Positions 8,425 to 19,378 of a stretch of 58,810 nucleotides of DNA are shown piece after piece (within the stretch, counting starts at the first letter, position 1; the number at the start of each line of letters is the position of its first letter). Made by a program: the position numbers and the translations under genes. The DNA is from Pedobacter glucosidilyticus DSM 23534 (GTDB lineage: Bacteria > Bacteroidota > Bacteroidia > Sphingobacteriales > Sphingobacteriaceae), in assembly GCF_000425145.1 (NCBI RefSeq), contig NZ_KE384316.1, positions 15,405 to 74,214 on the forward strand. The letters run 5' to 3'. Under the pieces are notes generated by a model. The model was not told where the DNA came from. It saw nothing but the letters and a program-made list of their open reading frames with translations, and did not search any database.

Positions 8425-9843
8425 AAGAGTCTTTTGGTTAGTGTATTGGTGATAAATAGCTGCTGTCATACCTAATAAAGCCCAAAAGATAAGAGCAGCT
8501 TTGTCTTGATCTAAAAAATTATTCAGAAAACCATGCATCAGATAGGTTGCTAAACTTAGTAAAACAGCTTGTGCATATAGTTGGAGTTGTTTATCTGGAG
8601 ATTGATAAATCACAGTTAAAAGCAATTTTATAACTGTAAAAACAAGCATTAGAAAAGTGAGCAAACCTATTACACCACTTTCTATCAGAGGTCTCAAATA
8701 TTCGCTATGTATGCCACCCATATCTCCGGTGGTGGTACTGATGGATGTCATTTCATGAGCTCTTTGATAGCCTGAATATTGAAACTGGTAAGTGCCTGGT
8801 CCGTATCCCCAAAATGGTTTTTCCTGAAACATCCTCCAGGCAGATTTCCATCGGTTGAGGCGTTCTACATTAGAATCATCGGTACTGATGTTAGAAATTG
8901 ATTTTAGATCTCCTGCTAACGTTTTACCTGATGCTACTTTGTTAAATCTAATGCTTTGGTAAATTTGATTTTGAAATAACAACGCAATAGATGCCGCTAA
9001 TATCAAACCTATGATAATGGTTTTAAATTTTATCTGCCATTTTAGAAGTATAGCAAAGCCTAAGGTGATGAGAATGCTTAACCAAGCTGCTCTGGAATAA
9101 GAAAGTAATATACCAACTGTGGTTGATGCGGCTATAATCAACAAAAAAATAAAATTAAGAGATGATAAATAAGCTCTCCCTTTGATGATTAAAACAATGG
9201 CAAAAACAAATATCATAGCACATACAGCACTGTAAACGGTATGGTCATCAAAAAATGGATTCATTACAAACGTTCCGCTTTTTTGCGAGAAACCACGTTG
9301 CCAATGTCTGATACTGGTATAATAAACAATCAGGCATAAACCTAAACCATAAGAAATGATAAAGTTTTTGATATTTTGGCTTTTCTGGAAAATAAAAAAT
9401 CCCCACAGAAAGCCTGTGCCAATAAACCAAAAATGAGCAAGTAAAAACTTAAAGGAAACTAAAGGAATACTGCTGCTTAAACTGGTGATGATGAGCCAGA
9501 AATAAAACACTATAACACAAATGGTTAAAGGGTTTTTGAATATCGTTTTAAAGGCAGGTGGTTCTTGCCAAAGCTTTAAAAAAAACAGTAGGCTAAAGGC
9601 AAACATCATAGGTTCATCAGGCAGGTTTATACCTGCCGTACCCAGCATTAATTCTACCGATAGCGGTGTACAAAAAGCTATCAGTATTAATAGCTTATCT
9701 AAAGAAAATATAAAAAGTGCTATAACGATTAAAGTAGCAGGAAGAAGCAAGCCATAATAAACAGGGAATTTAAATACCACAAAAGCTATCAACATTAAAA
9801 AGGTAATGCTTATGGTATAAATCTGTTTAATAGATGTTATCAA
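8419..9843 (-). CDS. O-antigen ligase / polymerase-type membrane protein (Wzy_C)
   Basis: The 474-residue protein has 10 or more hydrophobic helices and one large external loop carrying GYGPGTYQFQY and GGIHSEYLRPLIESG, the loop motifs of the O-antigen ligase/Wzy_C family. Such enzymes either polymerise lipid-linked repeat units or transfer them to an acceptor; sequence alone does not decide which. It begins 1 nt after the Wzz gene and ends the operon flippase-Wzz-ligase. Its 3' end overlaps the putative Fur box of the next operon. Confidence 0.82.
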   Translation of the reverse strand: MITSIKQIYTISITFLMLIAFVVFKFPVYYGLLLPATLIVIALFIFSLDKLLILIAFCTPLSVELMLGTAGINLPDEPMMFAFSLLFFLKLWQEPPAFKTIFKNPLTICVIVFYFWLIITSLSSSIPLVSFKFLLAHFWFIGTGFLWGFFIFQKSQNIKNFIISYGLGLCLIVYYTSIRHWQRGFSQKSGTFVMNPFFDDHTVYSAVCAMIFVFAIVLIIKGRAYLSSLNFIFLLIIAASTTVGILLSYSRAAWLSILITLGFAILLKWQIKFKTIIIGLILAASIALLFQNQIYQSIRFNKVASGKTLAGDLKSISNISTDDSNVERLNRWKSAWRMFQEKPFWGYGPGTYQFQYSGYQRAHEMTSISTTTGDMGGIHSEYLRPLIESGVIGLLTFLMLVFTVIKLLLTVIYQSPDKQLQLYAQAVLLSLATYLMHGFLNNFLDQDKAALIFWALLGMTAAIYHQYTNQKTLI

Positions 9844-9844
9844 T

Positions 9845-10924
9845 TTAATGAGAGTTTTCCTTAACCAAAAAGCCTAAACAAGCCAATAAAAATGCACTTA
9901 AACCCATACTTAATATCACCAGTAATTTATTGGGATAAGTACTCTTTTCTGGTACGCTTGCTTTGTCAATCATGAATTTTTGTGCGGCCGATTTCTTTAA
10001 ATCAACCTCGGCATTTTCATAACGTAACTGCAAATTGGTTAAAGCTTCTTTTTCTTTTTCGTAAACAGCCTCAAAATTTAAATATTTACCACTTAGTTTA
10101 CTAAAAGTGTTTACGGTTGGTTGTAATGATTTTAATGTTGCTCTTGCAGCTTCTAAACGCCCTTTTGCTTTAATATAAGTGGTATCGGGTAAATCTTTTC
10201 TATTTAAATCATAAACTTTTAAACGGGCTTCTTCTGCTTTTAACTGAGTTTCTGCTTTAATAATGGCTTCGCTTAAAACTTCAGATTGTGCTTTATAATC
10301 AAAAACACCTTGGGCTCTTATACTACTTAATTGTGCTAAAATAGAATCTACCTGCTTTTGTTTTTTTTGATATTGGTAAGCTAAAATATCAAAAGCTTGT
10401 TTGGCTCTCTCTTGCTGCATCAAAGTACGCATGCTATCTAATGCAAAAGACATATAATTGGCAATTTCTGCTGCTATTTTTGGGTTTTCATCTTTTACAG
10501 CAATTTTTATAGCTAAATAATCCGTACGGTTAATTTTCGTGTTTGATGCCAGTTGCGCCCTTACTTTGGTAAGGGGATACTGCTCGTCCGCTTTAATATC
10601 ATAATGTGCTAATAAATTAAATTTCTGAATCACTTTATCTTTCAACTCATCTGCCTGAAGCATTTCTAGAACTTGGTCGGTTTGCTCTTCACTACCAAAC
10701 TCCATAAAATCTTCCAGATTACTTTCTCCTAATACAGATTTGGATATAGAGTTATTTGCAGGAATATAAAAAACGGTATAGGCTTCATATTTTGGGGTGA
10801 TGATAAAGCTGGTAATTAAGCCTATCACTAAACCTATAAAAGTTATCAGCATGATATGTTTCCGATTTTTTATCATCATACTGCTGATAGAGAGAAGATT
10901 AAGTTGTGGTATTGTTTTTTCCAA
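9845..10924 (-). CDS. Wzz/GNVR chain-length determinant-like protein
   Basis: The 359-residue protein has two membrane helices, near residues 22-42 and 333-352, flanking a long Lys/Glu/Gln-rich coiled-coil region (about 160-320). This is the layout of polysaccharide co-polymerases. No tyrosine-kinase domain follows the second helix. The short cytoplasmic N-terminus contains IPQLNLLSISSMM before the first helix. It lies 40 nt downstream of the flippase gene and 1 nt upstream of the ligase gene, so chain-length control of that pathway is a reasonable inference. Confidence 0.82.
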   Translation of the reverse strand: MEKTIPQLNLLSISSMMIKNRKHIMLITFIGLVIGLITSFIITPKYEAYTVFYIPANNSISKSVLGESNLEDFMEFGSEEQTDQVLEMLQADELKDKVIQKFNLLAHYDIKADEQYPLTKVRAQLASNTKINRTDYLAIKIAVKDENPKIAAEIANYMSFALDSMRTLMQQERAKQAFDILAYQYQKKQKQVDSILAQLSSIRAQGVFDYKAQSEVLSEAIIKAETQLKAEEARLKVYDLNRKDLPDTTYIKAKGRLEAARATLKSLQPTVNTFSKLSGKYLNFEAVYEKEKEALTNLQLRYENAEVDLKKSAAQKFMIDKASVPEKSTYPNKLLVILSMGLSAFLLACLGFLVKENSH

Positions 10925-10964
10925 TTTATCGGTTTTAAACGGTTAAATTATAAATAATATCTGT

Positions 10965-12398
10965 TTATACCATTTTTAACATATCCTTAATTTTTTCCAG
11001 AGATAAAAGTTTAATCAAAAAACTTGTGATGATACTGCCACTTATAAAGATGAATAAGGATAGCAACCAAGGTAGGCTACTATATTTTAGAAGGTAGCCA
11101 CCTAAAACCAATATGCTAACAAAACTAAATAATTTTAAAATGATGCGTAAAGGAAATTTGGCTTCAAAGTAGATATGGTAAAAAGCTTGATATGACAAAC
11201 CCGCAACTACTAAAGCTATTAAAGTGCTTAGGGCAGCACCATAAGCTAAATATTGCGGAATAAAATAACAGTTTAACACGATGTTAATAAGCAAACCCAT
11301 CCCAGAGATTATGTTTAACGCTTTTAGTTTATTCCCAGCTGTTAAAATGCTGCTGAAAATATAATACAGCACAATAAAAGGACTGTTAAACATCAGTAAA
11401 CCAAATACATCAGATAAATGGCTACTGCTTTTGTCTCCGTATAAAAGATGCATGATTTCTACTTTAAAAAACCAACAGCTTAAAGAAATGATAATGGCCA
11501 ATACCATCAATAATTCAAAACTTTCTTTCACTACAGCCCGGATACTTTTACCCTGAGCAATAAACCTACTTACCGTTGGGAAAAATAAGGATGCAAACAA
11601 AACATAAATGATGTTTGAGGCATCTAACAAGCGGTAAGCAGCAGCATAAATACCAGCTTCTAATTGCCCGTTTGGCAACATTTTTTCTAGCATAATACTG
11701 TCAATTTTATTGTAAGCCAATACTAAAAAGGTAAAAAGGGTAAAAGGCATTAAGCTTTTTAGGATGCTAAAATCGGGTTTTAACTTGCTGATTTGAAATA
11801 CAAAAATTCGGTTTTGATGTAGTACTAAAGCACAGCAGATTATACTTATGGCTACCGCAATAACTTGGCTTATGGCAAAAAAAAGGAGATTACTACTTAA
11901 TGCTATCTCATATACCAAAAGCGGTATAAATAATAAAATAAGCAAGAGTTTATCTAAAACAGAAAAAACGGTTTCTGCCTTATACAACTCGGCACCTTTT
12001 AAATATGACCTTAAAAAGTTTAAGAAAGACCATAAGACGTGATACAAACTCAGCCAAAATAAAAGGATAAAATAACTGCTATCGTAACCACTGCAAATGG
12101 CACTTAAAAAGGTAATTACAATATAAATAGCAGATAATATCAGCTTTAAGCTAAAGAGTTTTATATTTTCTTTGGTGGCAACTTGTTGTGCAACAGAGCG
12201 TAGTAAATAGTTATTAATGCCAGGGTCTGTAACAATGCTTAAAACAAAACTAAAGTTAAAAAGACTATAGTACAGGCCATAAGCTTCAAACCCGGCGGCT
12301 AATTGTACACCACGCTCTACCCCAAAAATCCAGACTAATTTTATGGAAACATTTACAAGAATGAGTATAATTACCCAGCCAGCTAACTTTTTATGCAT
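10965..12398 (-). CDS. Polysaccharide flippase (Wzx/MATE-like)
   Basis: This 477-residue protein has about 12-14 hydrophobic helices and the general form of oligosaccharide flippases that move lipid-linked repeat units across the inner membrane. The open frame continues to 12458, but those 20 codons are not family-like and use up the divergent promoter space, so I start at MHKKLAGWV. An acidic/amide motif LAYNKIDSIMLEKM falls where Wzx proteins often carry KIDxIML. It is the first gene of the operon with Wzz and ligase, divergent from a glycosyltransferase at 12495. Confidence 0.82.
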   Translation of the reverse strand: MHKKLAGWVIILILVNVSIKLVWIFGVERGVQLAAGFEAYGLYYSLFNFSFVLSIVTDPGINNYLLRSVAQQVATKENIKLFSLKLILSAIYIVITFLSAICSGYDSSYFILLFWLSLYHVLWSFLNFLRSYLKGAELYKAETVFSVLDKLLLILLFIPLLVYEIALSSNLLFFAISQVIAVAISIICCALVLHQNRIFVFQISKLKPDFSILKSLMPFTLFTFLVLAYNKIDSIMLEKMLPNGQLEAGIYAAAYRLLDASNIIYVLFASLFFPTVSRFIAQGKSIRAVVKESFELLMVLAIIISLSCWFFKVEIMHLLYGDKSSSHLSDVFGLLMFNSPFIVLYYIFSSILTAGNKLKALNIISGMGLLINIVLNCYFIPQYLAYGAALSTLIALVVAGLSYQAFYHIYFEAKFPLRIILKLFSFVSILVLGGYLLKYSSLPWLLSLFIFISGSIITSFLIKLLSLEKIKDMLKMV

Positions 12399-12494
12399 AA
12401 CAGTTGAGAGATGAAAATAAACTAATAAATGCAAAGCCGCAATTTTATTATGAAGCATGTTTCTTTATCTTAGCCTTTAACCTTAATTGATATT

Positions 12495-13595
12495 TTGCGA
12501 ATAGCCGTTAACACCCGTTTTTTACAGAAAGATAACCTAGAAGGCATAGGCAGATTTTCTTTTGAAATTTTGAAAAGAATGGTCCTTAAGCATCCTGAAG
12601 TAGAGTTCATTTTTTTATTTGATAGAAAATTTGACGCTTCTTTTCTTTTTGCACCAAATGTGAAGGCATACATCGTTTATCCGCAGGCAAGGCATCCTTT
12701 TTTGTATTATATCTGGTTTCAGTACAGTTTAAAAAGAAAATTAAAAGCGCTTAAAGCGGATGTTTTCTTATCGCCAGATGGTTTTTTACCTTTAAATGTT
12801 GATGTCAAAAAGGTAGCAGTTATCCATGACATCGCTTTTGAGCATTATCCTAAAGCTATAGATTGGCTTTCTGCAGTTTATTATCGCTATTTTTTTCCAA
12901 AATTTGCCCGGCAGGCTGATACGATTGTTACTGTCTCAAATTTCAGCAAAGCAGATATCGCCCAGAAATATCAAATATCAGAAAGTAAAATAACCGTTAT
13001 TTATAACGGGGTTTCTGATGTTTTTAAACCTTCATTAACACAAGAAAAACATCCATTTAAGTTTGAAAAACCCTATTTTATTTATACCGGAGCCATACAT
13101 CCACGAAAAAATATTCTTAGGCTGTTAAAAGCTTTTGAATCTTTTAAAGCAAAACATCAATTAGCCCATGTATTGGTACTTACCGGGAGGAAAGCCTGGA
13201 AAAATCAAGAACTTGAAAATTATTATCAGCACATGCAGTACAAAGCTGATGTTATTTTTACCGGCAAACTACTTGATGATGAATTGGTAAATTTAGTAAC
13301 TTATGCAACTGCCGCTGTTTATCCTTCTTATTTTGAGGGTTTTGGCTTACCTGTAATAGAGGCTTTTGCATGTGGTACACCCGTAATTACCAGTAAAAAC
13401 ACAGCTATGGAAGAAATTTCTGGTGATTTGGCATATTTAATTAATCCGTTTAACGTTTTTGACTTAGAAAATGCTTTGCTTAAATTAGCAAACATGCAAC
13501 CCGATAAGGAGCAGCAGTGTAAAAGAATAGCTTTTGCGCAAAGTTATTCTTGGGATGTCGCCGCAGATAAATTATGGGAAACCATACAAATTTAA
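12495..13595 (+). CDS. GT4-family glycosyltransferase
   Basis: The 366-residue GT-B enzyme begins [20 protein letters not shown], a common N-terminus of mannosyltransferase-like GT4 proteins. The C-terminal donor-binding half carries [11 protein letters not shown] and [20 protein letters not shown], including the EX7E-type motif. The start is TTG; the next ATG (12582) would remove the first strand of the fold. It is divergent from the flippase operon and 4 nt upstream of rnhB. The sugar and acceptor are not predictable. Confidence 0.88.
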   Translation: MRIAVNTRFLQKDNLEGIGRFSFEILKRMVLKHPEVEFIFLFDRKFDASFLFAPNVKAYIVYPQARHPFLYYIWFQYSLKRKLKALKADVFLSPDGFLPLNVDVKKVAVIHDIAFEHYPKAIDWLSAVYYRYFFPKFARQADTIVTVSNFSKADIAQKYQISESKITVIYNGVSDVFKPSLTQEKHPFKFEKPYFIYTGAIHPRKNILRLLKAFESFKAKHQLAHVLVLTGRKAWKNQELENYYQHMQYKADVIFTGKLLDDELVNLVTYATAAVYPSYFEGFGLPVIEAFACGTPVITSKNTAMEEISGDLAYLINPFNVFDLENALLKLANMQPDKEQQCKRIAFAQSYSWDVAADKLWETIQI

Positions 13596-13599
13596 GCTA

Positions 13600-14232
13600 A
13601 TGCTATTACCATTTTACCAACAGGAGCTTTTAGAAGCCGGCTGTGATGAAGCCGGTAGAGGTTGTTTGGCAGGACCAGTTTTTGCAGCGGCTGTTATATT
13701 ACCTCCAGATTTTAATCACCCCCTGCTAAATGATTCTAAACAACTCTCAGAAAGAGAACGTTTTGCCTTACGTAAAGAGATTGAAGAAAGAGCTGTGGCT
13801 TATGCAGTTGCCGCAGTAGACCATCAAGAAATTGATAAAATTAATATTCTTAATGCCTCTTTCTTAGCTATGCATAGGGCTTTAGAGCAGTTAAAGCAAC
13901 AGCCAGATTTTATCATTATAGATGGCAATAGGTTTAAGCCTTACCAAAATACCAAACACCAATGCATCGTAAAAGGCGATGGTAAATATTTTTCTATAGC
14001 TGCGGCTTCTATTTTAGCTAAAACTTATAGAGATGAATATATGGAAAACTTGCACCAGCAGTTTCCGCATTACGATTGGAAACAGAATAAAGGTTACCCA
14101 ACAGTAAAGCACCGCGAGGCTGTACTTAGTTATGGTTTAAGCCCTTATCATCGTAAAACTTTTAGGATAAGCAATCCTCAGCTTTCTTTATTCAACAACC
14201 TAGCTTATGAAAGTACTACTGCTCACCAATAG
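13600..14232 (+). CDS. rnhB: Ribonuclease HII
   Basis: The 210-residue enzyme cleaves RNA in RNA-DNA hybrids and removes misincorporated ribonucleotides. Visible active-site residues are Asp16 and Glu17 in [13 protein letters not shown], Asp108 in IIIDGNRF and Asp145 in [13 protein letters not shown] use the ATG at 13600, four bases after the preceding stop, because the longer frame overlaps the glycosyltransferase and adds unrelated residues. It overlaps the next gene by 26 nt, so the cluster is translated as one unit. Confidence 0.95.
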   Translation: MLLPFYQQELLEAGCDEAGRGCLAGPVFAAAVILPPDFNHPLLNDSKQLSERERFALRKEIEERAVAYAVAAVDHQEIDKINILNASFLAMHRALEQLKQQPDFIIIDGNRFKPYQNTKHQCIVKGDGKYFSIAAASILAKTYRDEYMENLHQQFPHYDWKQNKGYPTVKHREAVLSYGLSPYHRKTFRISNPQLSLFNNLAYESTTAHQ

Positions 14233-15415
14233 GGTCCCTTTTCCACCTCATGGTGGTTATGCTATTGTGGTATACAACACCATAAAAGAACTTATTGATT
14301 TAGGCGGTGAGGTTACACTTTTCTCTTTAAACACAACCAAACATTTCGTAAAAACAAAAGAAATTAAAGACCCTGTGTTTAAAAAAATAAAGTTTGTACA
14401 GTATAAAATTGATAATAGAGTAAAAGTAAAAGATGCATTTTTAAACTTATTTACAGGGGAATCTTACAACCTCAGCAGGTTTTACGAAAAAAACTGTGCT
14501 AGCAAACTTGCGCATTTATTAAGAACGCAAGATTTTGATATCATACAATTTGAAGGCTTGCAGGTAGTGCCTTATTTAGACATTGTTAAAGCCGTAAGTA
14601 AGGCAAAAATTATCTACAGAGCTCACAATATAGAACATCAAATTTGGAAACGTTTAACCCTGCAAGAGAACTTTTTCTTGCGTAAAATGTACTTTAACCT
14701 ACTAAGTAAGCGCTTGCAAAAGTTTGAGTTTAAGATTTTAAATAGTTTTAATGCCATTATTACCATTAGTGCGGTAGATGAGCATTTTTTCAAGAGTGTA
14801 GGCTGTCAAAGTCCGGTACATACCTTCCCGGTAGCACTAGATTTAGAAAAATATAATGTCCAGCAAAACCCATCATTACACAAAAGTATAGGTTATATAG
14901 GCTCTATGGATTGGCGTCCGAATTTAGAAGGTATAGATTGGTTTTTAGAAAAAGTTTGGCCTTCTATTAAACAGCTGGATGCAGGCATTACTTTCCATTT
15001 AGCAGGTAAAAATATGCCTAAATATTTGGAGGGATTAAATAGCGAGTCTTTCATTTTAGAAGGTGAAGTGGATGATGCCACAGCCTTCATAGCCAGACAG
15101 CATGTGCTTATTGTACCTTTACTTTCTGGTAGTGGCATGCGGGTAAAAATTATAGAAGCAATGGCCTTAGGAAAATGTATCATTGCTACTTCCATTGCTG
15201 CAGAAGGTATCCATTATCAGCATGATGTGAATATCCTAATTGCTGATAAGGCAGATGATTTTTATAAACAAATTTTGCGTTGCTTTACTGATAAAACCTT
15301 AATCAGTAGGATAGGAAAAGAGGCTAAAAAGCTAGTAGCTAAATATCATAACAATAAAATGCTGAGTAAAGATTTACTAAATGTTTATGAGGCAATTTGT
15401 GACAAAAAGCCTTGA
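14207..15415 (+). CDS. GT4-family glycosyltransferase
   Basis: The 402-residue GT-B protein starts [19 protein letters not shown], the glycine-rich acceptor-side loop, and has the C-terminal donor motif [19 protein letters not shown]. The spaced E and E residues ([20 protein letters not shown]) fit GT4. The ATG lies within the 3' end of rnhB (26-nt overlap). Along with the gene at 12495 it probably supplies the polysaccharide made by the divergent flippase operon; this is inferred from proximity only. Confidence 0.87.
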   Translation: MKVLLLTNRVPFPPHGGYAIVVYNTIKELIDLGGEVTLFSLNTTKHFVKTKEIKDPVFKKIKFVQYKIDNRVKVKDAFLNLFTGESYNLSRFYEKNCASKLAHLLRTQDFDIIQFEGLQVVPYLDIVKAVSKAKIIYRAHNIEHQIWKRLTLQENFFLRKMYFNLLSKRLQKFEFKILNSFNAIITISAVDEHFFKSVGCQSPVHTFPVALDLEKYNVQQNPSLHKSIGYIGSMDWRPNLEGIDWFLEKVWPSIKQLDAGITFHLAGKNMPKYLEGLNSESFILEGEVDDATAFIARQHVLIVPLLSGSGMRVKIIEAMALGKCIIATSIAAEGIHYQHDVNILIADKADDFYKQILRCFTDKTLISRIGKEAKKLVAKYHNNKMLSKDLLNVYEAICDKKP

Positions 15416-15461
15416 TGTTTTTTTGTTAATTTCGCACCTGATCATAACACAAAGAAAATTC

Positions 15462-16547
15462 ATGAAAAATACAGCCTTAACCGATAAGCATATAGCTTTG
15501 GGTGCCAAAATGGTCCCTTTTGCAGGCTATAATATGCCCGTACAATATGCAGGAATTAATATAGAGCATGAAACTGTGCGAAATGCGGTTGGTGTTTTTG
15601 ATGTAAGCCACATGGGCGAGTTTATTCTTAAAGGCGAAGGTGCTTTAGCCTTAATACAACAAGTAAGTGCTAACGATGCAGCCAAACTTTTTGATGGTAA
15701 AATACAATACGCTTATTTACCAAATAAAGAAGGTGGTATTGTTGATGATTTACTGGTTTATCGTATAGATGAAAAAACCTATATGTTGGTGGTAAACGCT
15801 TCTAACATACAAAAAGATTGGGATTGGATACAAAGCTTTAATACCCAAGGTGTGGATATGAAAGATATATCAGACCGTACCTCATTATTAGCTGTACAAG
15901 GTCCTTTAGCAGCTAAAGCGCTACAAAGTTTAACCAGCATAGATTTAGCAGCAATGGAGTATTATACTTTTACAAAAGGCGTTTTTGCAGGGGTAGAAAA
16001 TGTTTTAATTTCTGCTACTGGATATACCGGGGCTGGTGGTTTTGAAATCTATTTTGACCATCAGCATTCTGAGAAAATTTGGGATGCTATTTTTGAAGCT
16101 GGGGCAGCTTATGGCATAAAACCTATAGGTTTAGGTGCCAGAGATACTTTAAGATTAGAGATGGGCTTTTGTTTATATGGTAATGATATCAATGATCAAA
16201 CATCGCCACTGGAAGCTGGTTTAGGCTGGGTTACCAGTTTTAATAAACCTTTTACCAATTCAGAAGCCCTGGCTTTACAAAAGCAAAACGGTGTGGCTAA
16301 CAAATTGGTTGGTTTTGAAATGGTAGAGCGTGGCATTCCCCGTCATGATTATGAAATTTGCGATGCTGATGGAAATACCATCGGAAAAGTAACATCAGGT
16401 ACGCAATCTCCATCTTTACAAAAAGCTATTGGTTTAGGCTATGTAGATAAAGCTTTTAGTAAAATAGATACCGAGATTTTTATCAAAATAAGAGACAATA
16501 AAATTAAAGCTAAGGTGGTTAAACTCCCCTTCATCAAGAAATCATAA
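15462..16547 (+). CDS. gcvT: Glycine cleavage system T protein (aminomethyltransferase)
   Basis: The 361-residue protein has the normal family length and motifs: FDVSHMGEF near the N-terminus, [32 protein letters not shown] and the C-terminal barrel. It releases ammonia and passes the methylene group to tetrahydrofolate. I choose the ATG at 15462 ([10 protein letters not shown]); the open frame extends 27 codons upstream and overlaps the glycosyltransferase, but that part is not family-like. The other glycine-cleavage genes are not in this window. Confidence 0.95.
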   Translation: MKNTALTDKHIALGAKMVPFAGYNMPVQYAGINIEHETVRNAVGVFDVSHMGEFILKGEGALALIQQVSANDAAKLFDGKIQYAYLPNKEGGIVDDLLVYRIDEKTYMLVVNASNIQKDWDWIQSFNTQGVDMKDISDRTSLLAVQGPLAAKALQSLTSIDLAAMEYYTFTKGVFAGVENVLISATGYTGAGGFEIYFDHQHSEKIWDAIFEAGAAYGIKPIGLGARDTLRLEMGFCLYGNDINDQTSPLEAGLGWVTSFNKPFTNSEALALQKQNGVANKLVGFEMVERGIPRHDYEICDADGNTIGKVTSGTQSPSLQKAIGLGYVDKAFSKIDTEIFIKIRDNKIKAKVVKLPFIKKS

Positions 16548-16579
16548 ACCAATCTGAAATAAGATTATAAGTAATATAT

Positions 16580-17293
16580 ATGCAGCAAAGAAAGATAGAA
16601 GTTTGCCTTACCCCAGCCTTACTTCCACTTTATAATATTGAGAATTCTATAGTTATTGTTATTGATATTTTTAGAGCAACATCTTCTATTTGTTACGGAA
16701 TAGAAAATGGGGCAGAAGCCATTATACCCGTAGCAACCGTAGAAGAATGCTTATCCTTAAAAGATGATATTTGCCTTTTAGCAGCAGAAAGAGATGGTAA
16801 AGTAGTAGAAGGTTTTGATTTTGGTAACTCACCATTTTCTTATACCACAGAAAAAGTTAAAGGCAAAACCATCGTTTTAACCACTACCAATGGCACACAT
16901 GCTATTGATGAATCTAAAAAAACAGCTTACGAAGTTATTATAGGTTCTTTTTTAAATGTTGATGCCATTTGTAATTATCTAAAAACACAAAATAAGGATG
17001 TTTTTTTACTTTGTGCTGGATGGAAGAATAAGTTTAACTTAGAGGATACTTTATTTGCAGGCGCAGTGGTAAGCAGGTTAAAAGACCAACATTATTTTCA
17101 GGATGATGCTAGTACAGCCGCTGAGGATTTATATGAATTGGCCAAGCATGATTTAGGTGCGTATACGGCAAAGACCTCTCATAGCGAGCGATTGAAACTT
17201 CTAGGCATAGAAGAAGATATTAAGTTTTGCCTTCAAGAAAATATTACCCAAAGTATCCCTATTTTAAGAGGAAATAAGTTAGTGAAAATGTAA
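16580..17293 (+). CDS. comB: 2-phosphosulfolactate phosphatase family protein
   Basis: The 237-residue product matches ComB: VIDIFRATSSI (28-37), AERDGK (69-74), GFDFGNSP (78-85) and TTTNGT (101-106). The founding enzyme dephosphorylates 2-phosphosulfolactate in coenzyme M synthesis. Bacteroidota do not make coenzyme M, so the real substrate here is uncertain; a sulfonate such as sulfolactate on the way to sulfonolipid-type compounds is possible but unproven. It is co-oriented with gcvT and the HAD gene. Confidence 0.88.
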   Translation: MQQRKIEVCLTPALLPLYNIENSIVIVIDIFRATSSICYGIENGAEAIIPVATVEECLSLKDDICLLAAERDGKVVEGFDFGNSPFSYTTEKVKGKTIVLTTTNGTHAIDESKKTAYEVIIGSFLNVDAICNYLKTQNKDVFLLCAGWKNKFNLEDTLFAGAVVSRLKDQHYFQDDASTAAEDLYELAKHDLGAYTAKTSHSERLKLLGIEEDIKFCLQENITQSIPILRGNKLVKM

Positions 17294-17334
17294 TAAAAAC
17301 CAAGATATAATATTTTAAATCCCATAAACTAAGC

Positions 17335-18027
17335 ATGCCATACCAACATATCTTCTTTGATTTAGATCATACCCTTTGGGATTTTGATAAAAATGCAGAA
17401 GAAACGATACATGAATTATACCATCATCATCAACTACAAGTATTAGGCATACATTCTCCTGATATTTTAATTGAAACTTATACGGCAAATAATCATCAAT
17501 TATGGGCAAAATACCATTTAGGAGAAATATCTAAACAAGAACTTAGAGCAACAAGATTTAAAAAAACTTTTTTGGATTTAGGTATAGATGAAACTAAAGT
17601 GCCAAGCTCTTTTGAGGATGATTATGTACGTATATGCCCCACAAAAACCAATTTATTTCCTGATACTCATGAAACTTTAACCTACCTGCACCAGAAATAT
17701 CACTTACACTTAATATCAAATGGTTTTAAAGAATCTACCGAGTATAAAGTAGAAAATACCAGATTAAAACCCTATTTTAAGAACATCATCATTTCAGAAA
17801 TTGTTGGTATCAATAAGCCAGATAAGGCTATTTTTCAACATGCTTTAAATCTTGCAGGGGGTAACATCACAGAAAGTATCATGATTGGTGATAGCTTAGA
17901 AGCAGATATCAGAGGAGCTAAAAATATAGGTATGGATGCTATATACTTTAACCCAAATCATCTTCCTAAACCAGAAGATGTTGATGTACATATCCATCAT
18001 TTATCAGAACTAAAGGCTTTATTATGA
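17335..18027 (+). CDS. YjjG-type HAD phosphatase (noncanonical pyrimidine nucleotidase)
   Basis: The 230-residue HAD hydrolase has the nucleophile motif DLDHTLWDF (Asp9, Asp11), SNGF as motif II, a Lys in INKPDKAIF (motif III) and MIGDSLEADIRGA (motif IV). An alpha-helical C1 cap separates motifs I and II. This combination and length fit YjjG nucleotidases, which dephosphorylate pyrimidine nucleoside monophosphates, including damaged ones. The stop overlaps the start of the DinB-like gene by four bases. Confidence 0.87.
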   Translation: MPYQHIFFDLDHTLWDFDKNAEETIHELYHHHQLQVLGIHSPDILIETYTANNHQLWAKYHLGEISKQELRATRFKKTFLDLGIDETKVPSSFEDDYVRICPTKTNLFPDTHETLTYLHQKYHLHLISNGFKESTEYKVENTRLKPYFKNIIISEIVGINKPDKAIFQHALNLAGGNITESIMIGDSLEADIRGAKNIGMDAIYFNPNHLPKPEDVDVHIHHLSELKALL

Positions 18028-18518
18028 GTGTTAAATCAGATTTTAAATCACTAAATAAACTACTGGATAAGTATTTAAGACACCTGAAGGCTATTCATGA
18101 AGATAAATTTTTTGCAAAACCAGAACCTCATGTTTGGTCGGTTTCAGAAGTATATTCGCATGTAATTTGGGTAAATAAAACTGCTGCAATTGCCGCAGAA
18201 AATTGCTTAAACAGAACCGCTCATATTAAAACCAGTAAACCCGACTGGCGAGTAAGGCTCATCCTATTTTTTGGTGTTTTTCCGCCAGGTAAAATTAAAG
18301 CTCCTGCGGCTGTTGCCTCAAAAGTAGAACGTATAAGTGCAGAAGAAGCGGCTAATCAAATCATTAACCTAAAGAGAAAACTACCAGCCTTAGAAGCAGA
18401 TTTTAAAAATTTTGACCCTCATTATAAAATAAAACATCCCAGATTGGGCTATCTAGACGCTAAAGATTGGCTACGTTTTATGGTGGTACATACTAAACAT
18501 CATATTAAGCAGTTGTAA
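18024..18518 (+). CDS. DinB-like four-helix protein
   Basis: The 164-residue protein is predicted all-helical and has WSVSEVYSHVIWVN near residue 40 and a C-terminal HTKHHIKQL. These are the histidines of the DinB/YfiT metal-binding four-helix fold. Members include thiol-dependent transferases, but most are uncharacterised. The start overlaps the yjjG-like stop (ATGA), so translation is coupled. The gene is followed by a long gene-free repeat region. Confidence 0.8.
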   Translation: MSVKSDFKSLNKLLDKYLRHLKAIHEDKFFAKPEPHVWSVSEVYSHVIWVNKTAAIAAENCLNRTAHIKTSKPDWRVRLILFFGVFPPGKIKAPAAVASKVERISAEEAANQIINLKRKLPALEADFKNFDPHYKIKHPRLGYLDAKDWLRFMVVHTKHHIKQL

Positions 18519-18672
18519 ATTGGTTTTTAATTGTGGATTGAGGGTATTTCTGATGATACAAATTGGCTGTTGCGTACAAGACTTTATTGCCCTAGTCGGG
18601 TAGTGGCTTCTTTCTTTTCTTGTAATGGCATTTTCGCACAAGGCTTTCCGGCCTCATAGGCGGCCAGCCCTA

Positions 18673-18700
18673 TTCACTTTTTTCTTGATAAAAAAGTGAA
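18673..18700. repeat. AT-rich hairpin of the dispersed repeat family
   Basis: TTCACTTTTTT (18673-18683) pairs perfectly with AAAAAAGTGAA (18690-18700) around loop CTTGAT. It is preceded by the conserved GGCCTCATAGGCGGCC block, as in the inverted copy near 640-680. Confidence 0.6.
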
Positions 18701-19352
18701 CAAAAAATGAGGAACGAGTTCATGAATACCTAAGAAAAAACATAAAAAAAATGAATAAATCAAGGCTGATGAATATTTGTTGTAAATCCTCCATAAATCT
18801 TTTATCCGCAAACGGGAGTCGTGGTAAAGTTTGTACTTTTTTGAAAGCATTTACAACACTTCTTCCGTTTGCTTTCCGATAGTTCTTTATGAAAGTTTAT
18901 GCAAAAGATTTATGGGTCTTTCCTGCCAAATCTTCATAGGCCGTCTTTCGTTCTTCGGAGAATGTTATTTAATGATTAAAGGTAGCTCCTAAATATCTAC
19001 TCTTTAGGGTCTTTATACTTTCTACTCAATACTTTCTACTTCCAGAAAGGAACAACCATTCATAAAAAACAGTCTAACCCGAAACGCATGAGCAATCCCC
19101 GAGAGCCGGAAAGACGAAAAAACAGGAGCAGAAATTAAAAATCTTGCACAACCAAGCCTATAGCGTATGCGGTTTTGTGTTTGAGCTTTTACAAACTTTC
19201 AATAAGCATAAACGAGCAAAAATAAGCGCTCCCTGTTTTTGAGTGTGGTAAGGGATGTGCGACAAAGGCTCCTGTGGGATTGATCAGGACTTTATTCATT
19301 AGTTTTTATTGATTTTTAAAGGTATTCATGAATTTGCTAAAGCTTCATTTTG

Positions 19353-19378
19353 GTTCCTTTTGGTCCCTCAAAAGGAAC
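19353..19378. repeat. AT-rich hairpin of the dispersed repeat family, variant stem
   Basis: GTTCCTTTT (19353-19361) pairs perfectly with AAAAGGAAC (19370-19378). It aligns with the ATTACTTTTT hairpin at 170-195 in the inverted copy: both are followed by a CGCCGGC block and GAGGCGGATAATTATTATC. The stem bases differ yet remain paired. Confidence 0.6.

Noticed and set aside
12399-12458. 20-codon extension of the first flippase
   Set aside because: Not family-like and would occupy the divergent promoter region; the ATG ending at 12398 fits better.
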